NCBI RefSeq assembly: GCF_008831285.2
Contig: NC_045144.1
Span: forward strand, 13,071,858 to 13,135,857
From: Nymphaea colorata
Taxonomy: Eukaryota > Streptophyta > Magnoliopsida > Nymphaeales > Nymphaeaceae
Direction of reading: 5' to 3'
DNA length: 64,000 nt
A program made the position numbers and the translations under genes. How positions within the stretch are numbered: the first letter of the stretch is position 1; the number at the start of each line of letters is the position of its first letter. Under the pieces are notes generated by a model. That model searched no databases and had not been told where the DNA came from. It saw nothing but the letters and a program-made list of their open reading frames with translations. This document shows positions 12,720 through 24,845 of the stretch, in pieces.

Positions 12720-13086
12720 CAGCTTGATACTGCTAGGAATCATGTATTATCTTTATATTTCTCTCTTATTTTTCTGTATTTTTCTGATTTTTTTTTTCTG
12801 TTTTTTCCTTTTCTTTTTATGCTTTATTGAAAGAGCCGTTGGAGAATTTCTAGCTGTTGAATCTCCAATAGTGCTTTCTTATGCTCTATTTAAGCGACCA
12901 TTTGGTCCCATTCAATGTAAGCTTCTTTGAAGCTGTTTTGTATAAGATTTTAGTGAATTGAAGACACTCGTCTGTAGACTAATAGATTCTTATTGATTGT
13001 CCTTTCTCATGTTCATTGGTTTGATTATCCTTATTGAAGAGGTTTTCAAATACATAGATTTATACCTATATCTTTCTATCTTTACA
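12720..13086 (+). repeat. Copia 5' LTR of an outer, older element (C9)
   Basis: T-rich LTR-like sequence ending TTTACA at 13086, followed by a degenerate tRNA-Met primer site (CGGTATCGGGGC, 13087-13098). It holds a partial version of the LTR hairpin (CCGTTGGAGA / TCTCCAA at about 12836-12871) and a CTATTTAAG promoter-like box downstream. Element C3 (13105-31967) is inserted 18 bases after the LTR end; the interior resumes at 31973. The left boundary is uncertain. Confidence 0.5.
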
Positions 13087-13104
13087 CGGTATCGGGGCAA
13101 GAAG

Positions 13105-13375
13105 TCTTATGATATGGTTCGGGTCAAGTCAGATCCAACCCATTTTCACCACACGCAGCACATGGGCGGTGGCAAACTTGTAATATTTATTGTTCTTTTG
13201 TGTATTTTATTTGTACCAGTTAAGTGTAATTAGTTTAAGTAATGACAAGGGGCGGGTGCTCCTCCTAAGGCCCTCGTTTTTCTTCACTCTTCCTTTTTCG
13301 TGTAGACTTATTCTCTTCTCTTCCTCTCGTGTCTTCTTTGAGACTCCATCTGGTGGTAATATAACAAAATTTTAC
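13105..13375 (+). repeat. 5' LTR of copia C3
   Basis: 271 bases, starting TCTTATGATATGG (two changes from the TGTTAAGATATGG of the 3' copy) and ending TTTTACA directly before the tRNA-Met primer site. Confidence 0.8.
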
Positions 13376-13399
13376 ATGGCATCAGAGCAGGTTCGTAAG

Positions 13400-13675
13400 A
13401 GTTTCTGATTTCTGTCATAATCTCAAAACTGCTGTTTTTCTACCCTAATTTTTCTGATTTCTACCCTAATCCCACAACTGCTGTTTTTCTTCCCTAATCT
13501 CTCTGATTTCTGCCCTAATATCAAAACTACTGTTTTTCTGCCCTAATTTCCAAGGTATGTCCTAGTTCCTAAAACTGCCCTGAGAATTTGCTGCCCTAAT
13601 TTGCCAAGTCGTCTGCCCTAATTCCTAGACCTATCGTGCCCTAATTTCCAAAGTCGTCTGCCCTAATTCCTATCC
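13400..13675 (+). repeat. Degenerate tandem repeats in the C3 leader
   Basis: The word CTGCCCTAAT or close variants recurs about ten times, interleaved with CTGTTTTTCT and CAAAACTGC. It lies in the untranslated leader of C3 between the primer site and the first foreign sequence. Confidence 0.65.
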
Positions 13676-13687
13676 TTACATGTATAG

Positions 13688-14371
13688 CCTCAACTATGAC
13701 TGATTTGGGTAACTTACCATATTTTCTTGGTATTGAAGTAGCTTATAGTAGAAGAGGATACTCTCACAGATGAAGTTTGTCAATAACATTATAAGCAGAT
13801 CAGGAATCACTGATGACAAGGTGGTCGACACTCCTGAAGCTTTAGGAGTAAAGAAAGCTTTAGGAGTAAAGATGAAGATTTGATGATGGAGAAATTCTAG
13901 AAAATCCCACATCCTTTCATCAATTGGTTGAAGCTCTCACATATTTGTCCATCACAAGGCCTAACATATCGCATGTTGTACATGTCATAAGTCAGTTCCA
14001 AGAAAGACCCATTCTGTACACATGGAAGCTTCATTGAGGATTGTTCGATATGTCAAACACACCATCATTAAGGAACTTTTTCCATCCTCCTCATCAAACT
14101 TGAATATGATTGCCTATACTGATGCTAACTGGGATGGAGATCCTAACAATAGGTATTTCACCACTGGTTTTTGTGTTTTTCTAGGTGGCTCTTATTTCGT
14201 GGAGGTGCAAAAAACAAAATAAAGTCTCTCTACAATTGAAACAGAGTATCGTGCTATGGCTACCACCACCATGGAGATTTGTATGGTTAAAAAGTTTATT
14301 GAAGGACATTGGAATTGACTTGGCTGAAGCCACTAAGCTCTGCTGCGACAATAAAAGCGCCATCTACTTTA
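13688..14371 (+). pseudogene. Copia RT-RNase H fragment, relative of the 49.7-55.0 kb element
   Basis: Starts in the RT tail (MTDLGNLPYFLGIEVAYSRRGY) and runs through the connection into RNase H (IAYTDANWDGDPNNR, then LISWRCKKQNK in another frame, then KLCCDNKSAIY). It shares with the element at 49664-55000 the same 2-base deletion between FCVFLG and LISW. Both ends are truncated; the right end meets R1 sequence. Confidence 0.8.
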
Positions 14372-14733
14372 ATGCTTTTCGTGTTGGGCAGGTCGAACTG
14401 GATCGGGTCCAGACCCAGACCCGATCTCCACGCATGAAGAGGAAACCCGGCGCGGCTTCTTCTTCCTCATCTTCCTCTTCGTCTCCTTCTTCGTCGCTCT
14501 CTCATCTCACGGGTGTGGAGCAGGACGCAGTGAAAAACAGAGGCAGAGATGAGGGGAGGCGACGAAGGAGAACGGCGGCAGCGACGACACGTAGGTAAGC
14601 CCGTCAGTCTCTCTCTTTGTCTCTTCCTTCTTCTTCTTCTTTCTTCTCCTCCTTCCTCTCTCGCTGTTTTATGTCGCCTCTCCCTCTGTCTCGATTCTCC
14701 TCTATCGAGTCCCCCTCTTCCTCCCACGCCAGT

Positions 14734-14890
14734 GTTGTACGTATCGTACGATACGTACCGTATCGTTTTTAAATAACGGTACGATACACCCCCCGTATCG
14801 TAAATAGGGGGTGTATCGTTCCTGTATCGCACGTACACGTATCGTGCGATACAGTGCGATACACCCCATATCGTACGATACGGGCTGATT
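14734..14890. repeat. Subterminal GTATCG repeats of hAT-1, left end
   Basis: Dense GTATCG, CGTACGATAC and GATACACCCC words in both orientations, the probable transposase-binding region. A shorter set lies at the right end (18084-18142). The same words bound hAT-2 at 19309 and 20334. Confidence 0.8.
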
Positions 14891-15241
14891 TCGCAAAGGG
14901 GGCCCAAGACCTACTTATTCGGCTTCTTTTTGAAAAAAAAAAAAACCTCCGTTCTTCATTTCTCAAGCTCGGATACTGCCGTCAGGGAGGGCGATCGTCC
15001 ATTTTCACCATCAAAAAGTTCATTTTCACCGTGAAATCGAAGATTAAGGGGTCGATTTGTGCGTGGGTGGTTGATTTTCGTTGGGAGGAAAGGGGTTTTC
15101 TTCATTTCTTCTTCGTAAGGTATTAAATCTCATGTTTTTACCATGTATTCATAATTTGTTACCGTATAATCGTAGATTGATAGATTTTGAGTGTTTTTCA
15201 TTAAGTTTACCATAGGATTTCGTTTTTTTTTTTTTGAAGAT

Positions 15242-17763
15242 ATGGATCCCACATGGCAATGGTGCGAAAGGGTGAAGGAGAATAACCGCTTGAAACTTAA
15301 ATGTAGCTTCTGTGGGAATACATTTTCAGGAGGGATTAGTAGAATGAAACACCATTTGGCAGGGACCTCTAAAGTTGTGTCTCCTTGTGTTGGAGGACCA
15401 AACAAACCTTTGCCTCCATATGTGCGTCAGCAATGTTTAGATATGCTTCATGCTTTACATCAAAAGAGGATACAGAAAGAAATTGAAGAGGCAGATGTAG
15501 GCTATAATGAGCCTTTGGAAGATGATGAAGAGGAAGAAGCTTATGAATGTGACGATGAAGATGATATCATTCTAAGAACAGATTTGGAGACCTCAAGAGG
15601 TAGAGATCGTAGAGGAAAAGGGGTCATGTATGAAGGAGGTCGATCTGGCGTAACGGGAAAGAAGAGAAGAGGCACAGTAGATAGGGCCAGGCGTGGTATA
15701 CGACCACCTAGTGGTAGAGTTCCTACTGGTAGGTCTAGTGTTGGCTCTATTAAGAGCTTTTTCCCTTCATATACTAGCCCAGGTGGTCAGCCGCAGATTC
15801 GTGCTGCTATGACATCTAAAGATATGCTATATCAAACACAAAAGATGGTAGGAAAATGGTTTAATGATACATGTATTCCATTTAATGCAGTTAATTCTTT
15901 TCAATTCCAAGCCATGGCAGATGCAATTGCTTCTATAGGCCCCGGATTCAAAATGCCATCATATCATCAGTTGAGGGGTAAAATTCTTCAAGATGCAGTG
16001 AAAGAAGTGTCTAAACATTGCGATCAATTGAAATTATCTTGGAAGGAAACAGGTTGCTCCATTATGTCAGATGGATGGACTGATACAAGGTCAAGAACAC
16101 TTGGAAATTTTCTTGTTTATTGCCCTAAAGGTACAATGTTCTTGAAATCTTATGACTTGTCTGATGTTCCTAAGACTGCTGAGATTTTGTTCAACGTTTT
16201 TGATAATGTCGTACAAGAAGTTGGACCTACAAACATTAAAAATTTTTTTACAGATAATGCTGCAAATTATAGAGCTGCAGGAGATTTGTTATTTCAAAAG
16301 TATGGAACATTCTTTTAGAGTCCATGTGCCACTCATTGTGTTAATCTTATGCTTCAAGATCTTAATGAGATGCATGATATGAAATCAGCCATTGACCAAT
16401 GTCAAGAGGTAACAAAATTTATCTATAATCATGCATATGTATTGAGTTTGATGAGAAAGTTTACAAAAGGAGTTGAATTGATACGACATGCACAAACTAG
16501 ATTTGCCACAAATGTATTGACGGTGCAGAGTGTGGTGAAACAAAGAACTCCTTTGAGGCAGATGTTCGCTAGTGAAGAATGGGCTGCATATCCATATGCT
16601 CATAAAAGAAATGCTTCTTTAGTTGTGGATATCATATTTAATAACGAATTTTGGGAATCATATGTGAAGCTATTGAAAGTTTGTGTTCCATTAGTGAAAG
16701 TCCTCAGGTTAGCTGACAGTGAGGATAGGCCTTCCATAGAGTACTTATATGAGGCCATGAATAAAGCAAAAGAGGCAATTCGAGACAACTTAAAAGGAAA
16801 AAAAAAGTTATATATGCCCATATGGAAGATGATAGATAAAAGGTGGACTGGACAACTTCATCAACCTCTTCATGCTGCAGCTTACTATCTAAATCCTGCA
16901 ATTAGATTTTCTCCTACATTTAAGAAGGATAGAGAAGTCTTAAGTGGTTTGTTGGATTGTATTGACGTGTTAGTGGCAGATTCTAGAGAACAAGATGCCG
17001 TGAGCAATGAGTTAGATCTATATGATACTTGTTATCCGGGCATGGGACAACCTGTCGCCGTTTGAGCCAGGACAACCATGCGTCCAGGTAAATACATAGA
17101 AATGTTTAATTTACTTTGCATTTGTTACATTTGATTCTTTTAGAACTTTCACATTGATTTGTTATAACGTTATATTTTTATTTAGATTTGTGGTGGAATA
17201 GGTATGGGTTTGATTGTCCAAACCTAGCACGTTTTGTAATCAAAGTCCTCAGCCAGACATGCAGTGGTAGTGGATGCGAAAGGAACTGGAGTGTGTTCCA
17301 ACATATCCATAGCAAAAAAAGGAATAGGCTCGAACATAAAAGGTTGAATGACCTTGTCTTTGTTCGATATAATATGAGGTTGAAACAAAGGTAATATAGC
17401 TTAATGTTTACATTTTTTGTACAATATATTTATATGAAATTATATATTAACAAGTTTTCTCTTATGTAACGTAGAGAATTACAAAAAACATCAGCAAGGA
17501 AGCACACATCTCAGTTTGACCCTATCAACTTGGAAAACTTTGACAATCTGGAGCCATGGATTGAGGAAGAACCGGCTACAATATTTGATGATGAAGATCT
17601 TGAATGCTTCAACCTTGAAGCTGAAGCAACAGAAGGCTTTGTTGATGAAGGAGAGTCTGCTAGTGCTACTGCTGGTGCTGAATATGTTGGTGAGGATCTT
17701 CCAATTCTTGACGATGAAGATGAAGAAGAAGATGAAGATGAAGATGATGAAGATTATGAATGA
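15242..17763 (+). pseudogene. hAT transposase, three exons, two nonsense codons
   Basis: Exons 15242-17087, 17186-17390 and 17475-17763, with GT-AG introns of 98 and 84 bp, total exactly 780 codons. From ATG 15242: a BED-type zinc finger (CSFCGNTF..RMKHH) in residues ~20-45; an acidic linker; the DDE core with SDGWTD and FFTDNAANY; the C-terminal dimerisation region with FVIKVLSQTCSGSGCERNWSVF and RNRLEHKRLNDLVFVRYN; an acidic tail. Two in-frame stops interrupt it: TAG at 16316-16318 where Trp is expected, and TGA at 17063-17065 where Arg (CGA) fits. Both are transitions of the type left by cytosine deamination. Otherwise intact, so recently active. Confidence 0.9.
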
Positions 17764-19308
17764 TGAATCATTATATGTATCAAACCACTTAAGAGTTATC
17801 TATGGTTGTTGAACACTTGAATGTTGTATGACTTTATCACTTTATGACTTCTGCTTTGTTGATTGAAATTGAATGATATTGTTATGAATTTTGATGTCTA
17901 TGAAGTATGAATGATGAACCGTGAACGCGTAAGTTTATAGCATTTACCAATAATAAGTCTATCATTATCTAAAACATGTTTTCTATGAAGAATTTATTAT
18001 TTTTAATTTTTTCTGATTTTTTATGAATTTTTCGAATTTTTTTTAATTTTTTCTGATTTATTATTATTATTTTAAAAAAATTTATGATACGTTACGGTAC
18101 GGCGTATCTTAAAGCCCGACCGATACGCCTTACGATACGCGTTTTACAACATTGTCCCACGCTCCTCACACGCCCTCTCTCCTGCATTGTCTCCCTTCAC
18201 TCTCTCGTCTCTCTACTTGCATCTCTCTCTGCAGTCTCTCTCGCTATCTTTGTCCATTTCTCCCCCTCTCTCAGCGCCCTCTCTTTGCCCACGCTCTCTC
18301 TGCCCCGCACTCTCCCTCTCTGCACGCTCTCTCTCTCTCGCACCTGCCCTTTCTCCCTCGCTCGAACCCTCGGATTCCCCTCTTTCACTGTCTCCCTCAC
18401 GCGCATTGTCTCTCTTCCACTCCCATCCTCTTGTGTCCTCTCGCACTCATCTTCAACCTCCCTCACAGCTACTGTGGGCCTCTTCTAACGACAGACCCTT
18501 CTTTTGAACTCCCTTTTCGCTGATTTTCACTCTTTTGTGACTGTTGGATGGGATTGCAGCTTGGGGGCGCATCATTCCCCTCATACCAGGAGTTGAAGGC
18601 TTGGGAGGTGAAAACAACAGTTAATTTTTGTCATTTGGGGATCAACCGAACACTTGAGGTGGCTGCCGGGAGGACTGCAGCAGTTTGGATTCTAAGAGTG
18701 GGATGAGTGAGGCCTAACCCAGCTTAAATTGTCTAATATTTTCTGTTAGGGCATGTATAATTATTAATTGAGCATGTTAGACTCAATATTGGATGATTTA
18801 AAATGCATGCTAGCGACTTTGCTTTTTGGGGAAGGTCTAAGACTATTTTGGAGGGACGATGATCCACGTGTATATCTATCTTTTTAGCATGATGGGTTGA
18901 TTTTCAAAGCATGGTAGAGATTTTGATATTGTGGAGAAGGTTTAGAACCGTTGTTGCCAACACGTAGCACATGATATTGTCGTTGTGCGTATTGCGTTGT
19001 TGGTTGGGAAAGAGTATGTAAGTTGGGTGTAATTGTTGGGAAGACATCTCAACTAAGAAAGCAAATAAGAAACATATTAGTGATAGGTTGAACCGAAGCT
19101 CATAACTTAAATCGTTGGGTCACAACCTTAGAGAGTTGGGAAGAGACCTATTGGAGGGCTTTGTGGGCCGATACTACCTGTCGGCACCTTCTTGAGGCGA
19201 TGACCTACACCTCAATGATTCTATTTTATACTTGTGTAGATTGTCAAGCAAAGTGAGTAGAGAACTTACCACTTGACTCTGTTTGCAGGTACACCGGGCA
19301 CATCAAGT

Positions 19309-19591
19309 CAATGTTGTAAAAATCATATCGTAAGCCGTATCGGTCTGGCTTTAAGATATGCTGTATCGTAAAATATAGTAACGTATCATATTTAAAAAAA
19401 AACAAAGAAAAATAAATCAGAAAAAATAGAAAAATTTTTGAAAAATTCATAAAAATCACTAAAAAACAAGAATAATATGTTCATTATCATCAAATATTCA
19501 TTAACATAAAAATGATGAAAAGGAGGTCATATATCAAAATGCATCTTATTCTTGTTTCAAGGATTTCATCTAAACTTAGATCCAACTACAT

Positions 19592-19623
<32 letters not shown>

Positions 19624-20334
19624 ATGTCAACAACATAATCATATTTGTACATTACAAGGATTTTAACAAGACATTAGCATTTTAAAGGCATGTTTGCTTT
19701 TTTACATGCCTTCACATTTGTAGCCTTCGAGACACTTCTAGTTGGGTCACGACCCAACAACCACGGATCGGAATCGGGTCTGTGTCTGTTGGATCCAATA
19801 TCCATTCCTATGTAATAAATAATAACTAATAACAAAGAAGAACCAAACCAACATATTGAACGGAAAATTTGACGGAAGCAAGCGAGTCGTGTTCCCCTTC
19901 CTGTCCGGCGAAGCTCCCGCAAATCTCTAGCCTCCCTCCATCGGTAAGTCTCTCTCTGGTGTGGTCGGAAGAAACCCTCGTTCAACCCATGCTTTCCCTC
20001 CCATATGCCTTCGATCGGGTAGAGGGGTTCCTAGTTTTCTTCTCAATCACTCTATCCCTCTCTGGTCGATTGTAAAACAGGGCGTCGAAGCCCTCTAGCC
20101 ACCAAGCAAGCCCTCTTTCCTTGCCCAAAATGAAGGTTCTAAGGCGTATTAATCACTTTCAATATTAAATATGAAAAACAGCCCGTATCGTACGATACAG
20201 ACCTGTATCGCACGATACATGTGATACAGGGACGATACAGCCCCATTTACGATATAGGGGGTGTATTGTATCATATTTTACAAACGATACGATATGTATC
20301 GTATTGTATTTTACAAACGATACGTACAACACTG
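19309..20334 (-). mobile_element. Non-autonomous hAT element (hAT-2), relative of hAT-1
   Basis: 1026 bases with ends CAATGTTGTA and TACAACACTG, flanked by CATCAAGT (19301-19308) and CGTCAAGT (20335-20342), a 7/8 match to an 8-bp duplication. Its left ~80 bases resemble the inverted right end of hAT-1 and its right ~150 bases the inverted left end, so it lies in the opposite orientation. No transposase sequence is present. The interior holds a short AT microsatellite (19596-19622) and unrelated sequence. Confidence 0.88.
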
Positions 20335-21191
20335 CGTCAAGTAGGCCTTGAGTGACAAGATTCGAAGCTCGAGGCATTTTGGGTAATTTTGACGACGCAC
20401 GACTGGTATGGCGACATTCCAGCAAATCCCTGCCTGGGGCCAGCTTTAGAATGTGTGCTCTTCAGGATTATTGGATCCTATGTTTGTGTTATGATTGAAT
20501 GAATGTATGAATATGATTCAACTGTCATGAGATTGGTTTTGTTTTAAAAATTTCTACGTAATTGCATGTACATGCTAGCAATGATAACTGCTTAGGACAG
20601 ATGGGGTGGAGTATCGAGTCGAGTACCTCCTCGACCCCGATTGTGCATTAGAAAGCATCCTAAAATGATAATTGCATAGGACAACTACAAGCCAATCACG
20701 GATTGAGACTACTCTCCGTGGTTTGACTAAGTTTTGAAAGATGTGATTGGTGTGTTTGATAATGTGAATATTGTAACATGTTTCGTATGCATTGTCGTGG
20801 GCATGATGCAAATGAATGAAATTGAAGGGTAGTTGTACCCCTAAAGTTATGACGGCTAGCTAAGATTGTTGACTATATGTGTAGCCCACGTGTAGAGACA
20901 TTTGAAGGTATGGGTGCACTTGTGAAGTGTACCAACCTTATGAGCTAGCCGGTGATGTTGTGAATATGCTTTCCTAATAATAAGAAATAATAATAGATGA
21001 GAGACCAGTGGGTTGTGGCAATGTGTTTGGGAGATGTCTCGCCTCTGCCACTAGTCTCGCCTGCTCGGAGCGCAAGCGGTGCAAGGCCCTAGGATATCGT
21101 TGTGTGATGTGCTTGGAGTGTTGGGCTCCCACCTTCCCAACCTGGGTGTCCTAGGGAAGGCTGAGCAACTTTTCTTGAAATTCACACATTT

Positions 21192-24058
21192 ATGAATGAG
21201 TTTCCTTCCAATTTGCTCTCTGTTAAACAGTTGACTATTGATTTACACTGTCGCATTATTTTTGACCCTGGTGCATGCTCATTTCAGGACTTACAAACTG
21301 GGAAGACTATTGGTGGTGGCTATGAAAAAGGGGGCGTCTACATCCTGTCAGTCCCTATGGGCCTTGCTGCTACCTCTTCTACATCAGATTCTACACCCTT
21401 TCAGTGGCATCTCAGACTTGGCCATCCTTCGGGGTCCAAGCTTCGTTCCATCCTACCTCACATTTCAGTCCCAGAGTCATTTCAATGTGAGGCCTGTCAA
21501 CTTGGCAAGCATACTCGTAGTAGTTTTCCTTCGAGTCTTAGTCCATCAAGTCAAGGGTTGTTTGATCTTCTTCATGTTGATGTGTGGGGTCCTAGCAGGG
21601 TTGCTAGCCGATCTAAGTTTAGGTATTTTCTGGTTGTTGTTGATGATTACTCTCGAGTTAGTTGGGTATTTCTTTTGAAAGAAAGGTCTGAAGTAGTACA
21701 TATCCTCAAAAACTTGATTATTGAAATAAAAATTCAGTTTGGTTCTCGGGTTAAGTGTATTTGCACTGATAATGCTCTTGAGTTCAAATCCTCTATCTTA
21801 ATGACTTTTTATGCTGAAAATGGTATCTCTCCCCAATTTACATGTCCCCACACCTCACAACAGAATGGAGTTGCTGAAAAAAAACATAGACAATTTCTAA
21901 CTGTTGCTCGTACCCTAATGCTTCATAATCATGTACCTGCATACTTATGGGGTGATGCCATACTCATGGCTTGTTACCTAACAAATCGTTTACCATCATC
22001 CTCCATTGACAACAAAGTACCGATTAAACTTGTTTATACCAATCGAAGCTTATTTCCTGTTGCACCTAAAGTATTTGGTTGTACTTGTTTTGTTCACATT
22101 CTTGGGCCCAAACGTGATAAACTTGCTGCTCAAGCCATTAAGTGTGTTTTCATTGGCTATCCTCGAAACCAAAAAGGGTACAAGTGTTTTGATCCGGTAA
22201 CTCACAAAGAGTATATCAGTGCGGATGTCACTTTCTTCGAGTCTCAGTCCTACTTCTGTGTCATCTGAGATGTCATGTCTTATTCCTCTACCTATCCCTC
22301 CAGTCCTGTTGCAGTCTTTTCCCTCTCATGGTCGACCATCAGAATCTTCTCAGGATGTGAGCTCCATTGAAGTAAGTATACCTGACATTGATCATTCTCA
22401 GGACTTGCCTATAGCCCTACGCAAAGGCAAGAGACAGTGTACTATGCATCCAATCTCACAATTTGTTTTCACTGACCACCTTGATGACAATTTACAGCAG
22501 TTTCTTCATGCTATGACAGTTCATACTGTTTCAACTAGTCATCAACAAGCACTACTAGACTGTAAATGGCGAAAAGCCATGCAAGATAAAATGGATGCTC
22601 TCTTACAACGTGGTACTTGGGAATTGGTTGATTGTCCTTCAAATTGTGATATTGTTGGCTATAAATGGGTCTTTACAGTCAAGTACCATTCAGATGGGTC
22701 TGTAGAGAGATAAAGGCTCGATTAGTGGCTAAGGGTTATACCCAGACGTATGGAGTTGACTTCTTTGAGACTTTCTCTCCTGTGGCCAGGTTAGGTACTA
22801 TTCGGCTCATTATCTCTGTTGCGGTATACTCCAATTGGCATATGTATCAGCTGGATGTAAAGAATGCCTTTATGGTGATCTTGAAGAGACTGTATATATG
22901 CAGCAGCCCCCAGGGTTCGAGCGACAGGGGGAGTGTAGAAAAGTGTGTCGTTTGAAGAAGACAATTTATGGACTTAAACAAAGTCCTAGAGCGTGGTTTC
23001 ACAAATTATCTGAGGTCGTTTCACAGTGTGGATTTGAAAGATCTCCTTTGGACCATTCTCTATTCATCAAGAAGACCTCCAAAGGTATAGTTGTTATGGT
23101 AGTTTATGTTGATGACATTATCCTGACAGGTGATTGTGATCAAGAAATTTCGATCACAAAGACTTTCCTTCAGAAGCATTTTGTCACGAAAGATCTTGGT
23201 CACTTGCGATATTTTCTTGGGATTGAGGTTGCTCATAACAAAGAAGGTGTAGTGTTGTCTCAGAGGAAATATGTACTTGACCTACTGCAGGATACAGGGA
23301 TGTTAGGAGCCAAGCCGGCTAATCTTCTGATGAATCCACGTCTTCATCTTCATAATGATCAATCAGAGCTAGTAGATTCACGATCTTACAGGTCTCTTAT
23401 TGGCAAGCTTCTGTATGTCACTGTGACTAGACCAGATATTAGCTTTGTTGTTGGGAAACTAAGTCAGTTTATGGAAAAACCTAGAAAAGTCCATTGGGAT
23501 GCTGCATTGATGGTTTTGTAATATCTAAAGTCATCTCTGGGCAGGGGCCTTTTTTTCAAGAGAGGTGAATCTCTAGAAATTGTTGCTTATAGTGATGCTG
23601 ACTATGCAGGGTCTATTGATGATAGAAAATCCACCACAGGCTTCTGTATCTTTGTTGGGAGCAACTTAATATCATGGAGAAGCAAGAAACAGAATGTAGT
23701 TTCGAGATCATCTGCAAAATCTGAATATAGAGCAATGACTCAAACGGCTACTGAGATGACTTGGGTTAAGTCTATGCTAACAAATATGAGTACTGAAGTT
23801 CCTCTTCCTATGAGAATGTACTGTAATAACAAGGCTGCCACTTACATTGCAAATAATCCAGTATTTCATGAGAGAACAAAGCACATAGAGGTCGATTGTC
23901 ATTATATTCGGGATCTTATACAAGGAGGTGTTGTGTCTACAGTTCATGTAGCTTCTGAAGATCAGGCGGCAGATATGTTTACTAAGGCTCTTCCTATTGG
24001 TGATTTCTCTAGATGTTGTAACAAGCTGAGCATGATTGATATCTATGCTCCAGCTTGA
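21192..24058 (+). pseudogene. Copia pol remnant (C1), protease-less
   Basis: Begins in mid-polyprotein (FPSNLLSVKQLTIDLHC). 21406: pre-integrase WHLRLGHP. 21565-21900: integrase core with HVDVWGPS, VVDDYSR, TDNALEF and CPHTSQQNGVAE. 22600-23521: RT, frameshifted near 22713 and 22895, with YVDD near 23107. 23521-24058: RNase H with SDADYAGS, ending MIDIYAPA and stop. It resembles the minus-strand element at 41-46 kb. The 5' end was lost where it meets R1 at about 21190. Confidence 0.87.
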
Positions 24059-24065
24059 GGGGGAG

Positions 24066-24308
24066 TGTTGAAATTAGGAAGTTTATATTTAAGTGTGGTA
24101 GTTTTCTGATTATTTAAAAGTTGGAGTCTTCTTGAGTCATTTATATCTTTTTGTGTCTCTCTTGTGTAAAGACACTAGCCGACCCCTATTCTCTCTTTAA
24201 ATAAGAGATTAGGGTTAGCAATGAAAGTACGTTTTCTTTGTTCTCACTCTCTCTCTCCCCCTCTCGTTCTCTTCTCTTGTGTTCCCTCTCTTTTCTCCAT
24301 CTTTTGCA
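24066..24308 (+). repeat. 3' LTR of copia C1
   Basis: Follows the polypurine tract TTGAGGGGGAG. It starts TGTTGAAATTAGG, contains AGAGATTAGGGTTAG, and ends CT-rich before CTTTTGCA. The next base pairs read directly into another copia RNase H, so the right boundary is within a few bases. Confidence 0.65.
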
Positions 24309-24311
24309 ACA

Positions 24312-24602
24312 ACTGATATTGGTATAAAAGTTGAAGAACCAATGAAGATGTATTGTGATAACAAGTCAGCAATCAACTTGGCCAACAACCCTGTGCTTCA
24401 TGACAAAACAAAGCATGTTGAGATTGACCGGCATTTCATTCGAGAGAGAATTGATGCTAAAGAACTTGTACTTTCTTATACGAGATCTGAAGTCCAAACT
24501 ACTGATGTCCTGACCAAAGCCTTGTCTTCAACTTCATTTGAGAGAAATGTATCCAAGTTGGGCATGTTTGATCTGTATGCCCAACTTGAGGGGGAGTGTT
24601 GA
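24312..24602 (+). pseudogene. Copia RNase H C-terminal fragment (C2)
   Basis: In frame from TDIGIKVEEPMKMYCDNKSAINLA to the end of the polyprotein ..GMFDLYAQLEGEC and stop. The last codons overlap the polypurine tract and the first bases of the LTR. Same lineage as 26663-27175, 34266-34640 and 57105-57434. Confidence 0.85.
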
Positions 24603-24845
24603 CGTGTTTTAATGTACGGGTCTGGGTCTAGACCCGTCCAGTGTTAGCTCCTGTTTAGGCCTGTTGAGGCTCTACTTGTATCTTAGTAACCCTAATTTTT
24701 GGGTATGAATGAAAGTTTATGAGAGAGTGTCTGGTTGCCAGTGGGCACGAGTCCTCCTCACCCGTGGTTTTTTTCCTCTAGTTGAGGGGTTTTCCACGTT
24801 ACATCTGTGTTCGTTTCTCGTTCTCTCGCTTTTACTGTTTCTACA
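24597..24845 (+). repeat. LTR of copia C2
   Basis: Starts TGTTGACGTG right after GAGGGGGAG and ends TTTCTACA. It contains CTCACCCGTGG and TTGAGGGGTTTTCCACG, shared with the LTRs at 27170 and 34682. Confidence 0.75.

Larger units (their letters stand above)
14730..18154 (+). mobile_element. hAT transposon, full length (hAT-1)
   Basis: 3425 bases bounded by the inverted ends CAGTGTTGTA (14730) and TACAACATTG (to 18154), flanked by a perfect 8-bp duplication TCCCACGC at 14722-14729 and 18155-18162. The 8-bp duplication and short imperfect inverted ends are the hAT hallmark. Subterminal GTATCG/CGATAC repeats lie inside both ends. It carries a three-exon transposase gene and sits in the CT-rich part of R1. 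Confidence 0.95.
14375..21190 (+). repeat. R1 repeat copy, interrupted by two hAT elements
   Basis: R1 sequence occupies 14375-14729, 18155-19308 and 20335-21190, and joins up when the two hAT elements and one copy of each target duplication are removed. Landmarks in order: the GGGTCCAGACCCAGACCCG block, a TAGGTAAGCC donor-like site near 14592, the CT-rich tract, the CAGCTTGGGGGCGCATC block near 18558, CACTTGAGGTGGCTGCCGG near 18649, TGGCGACATTCCAGC near 20410, and GGGAAGGCTGAGCAAC near 21153. It is cut at about 21190 by copia sequence. No protein-coding potential. Confidence 0.65.

Noticed and set aside
14734-14890. Regularly spaced GTATCG words, considered as a CRISPR-like or satellite array
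   Set aside because: They lie at both ends of a hAT element with an 8-bp duplication and are its subterminal repeats; a plant nuclear genome has no CRISPR arrays.
15191-15241. Earlier in-frame ATG of the hAT transposase
   Set aside because: The added 17 residues are phenylalanine-rich from a T-tract, while the ATG at 15242 starts directly before the BED finger.
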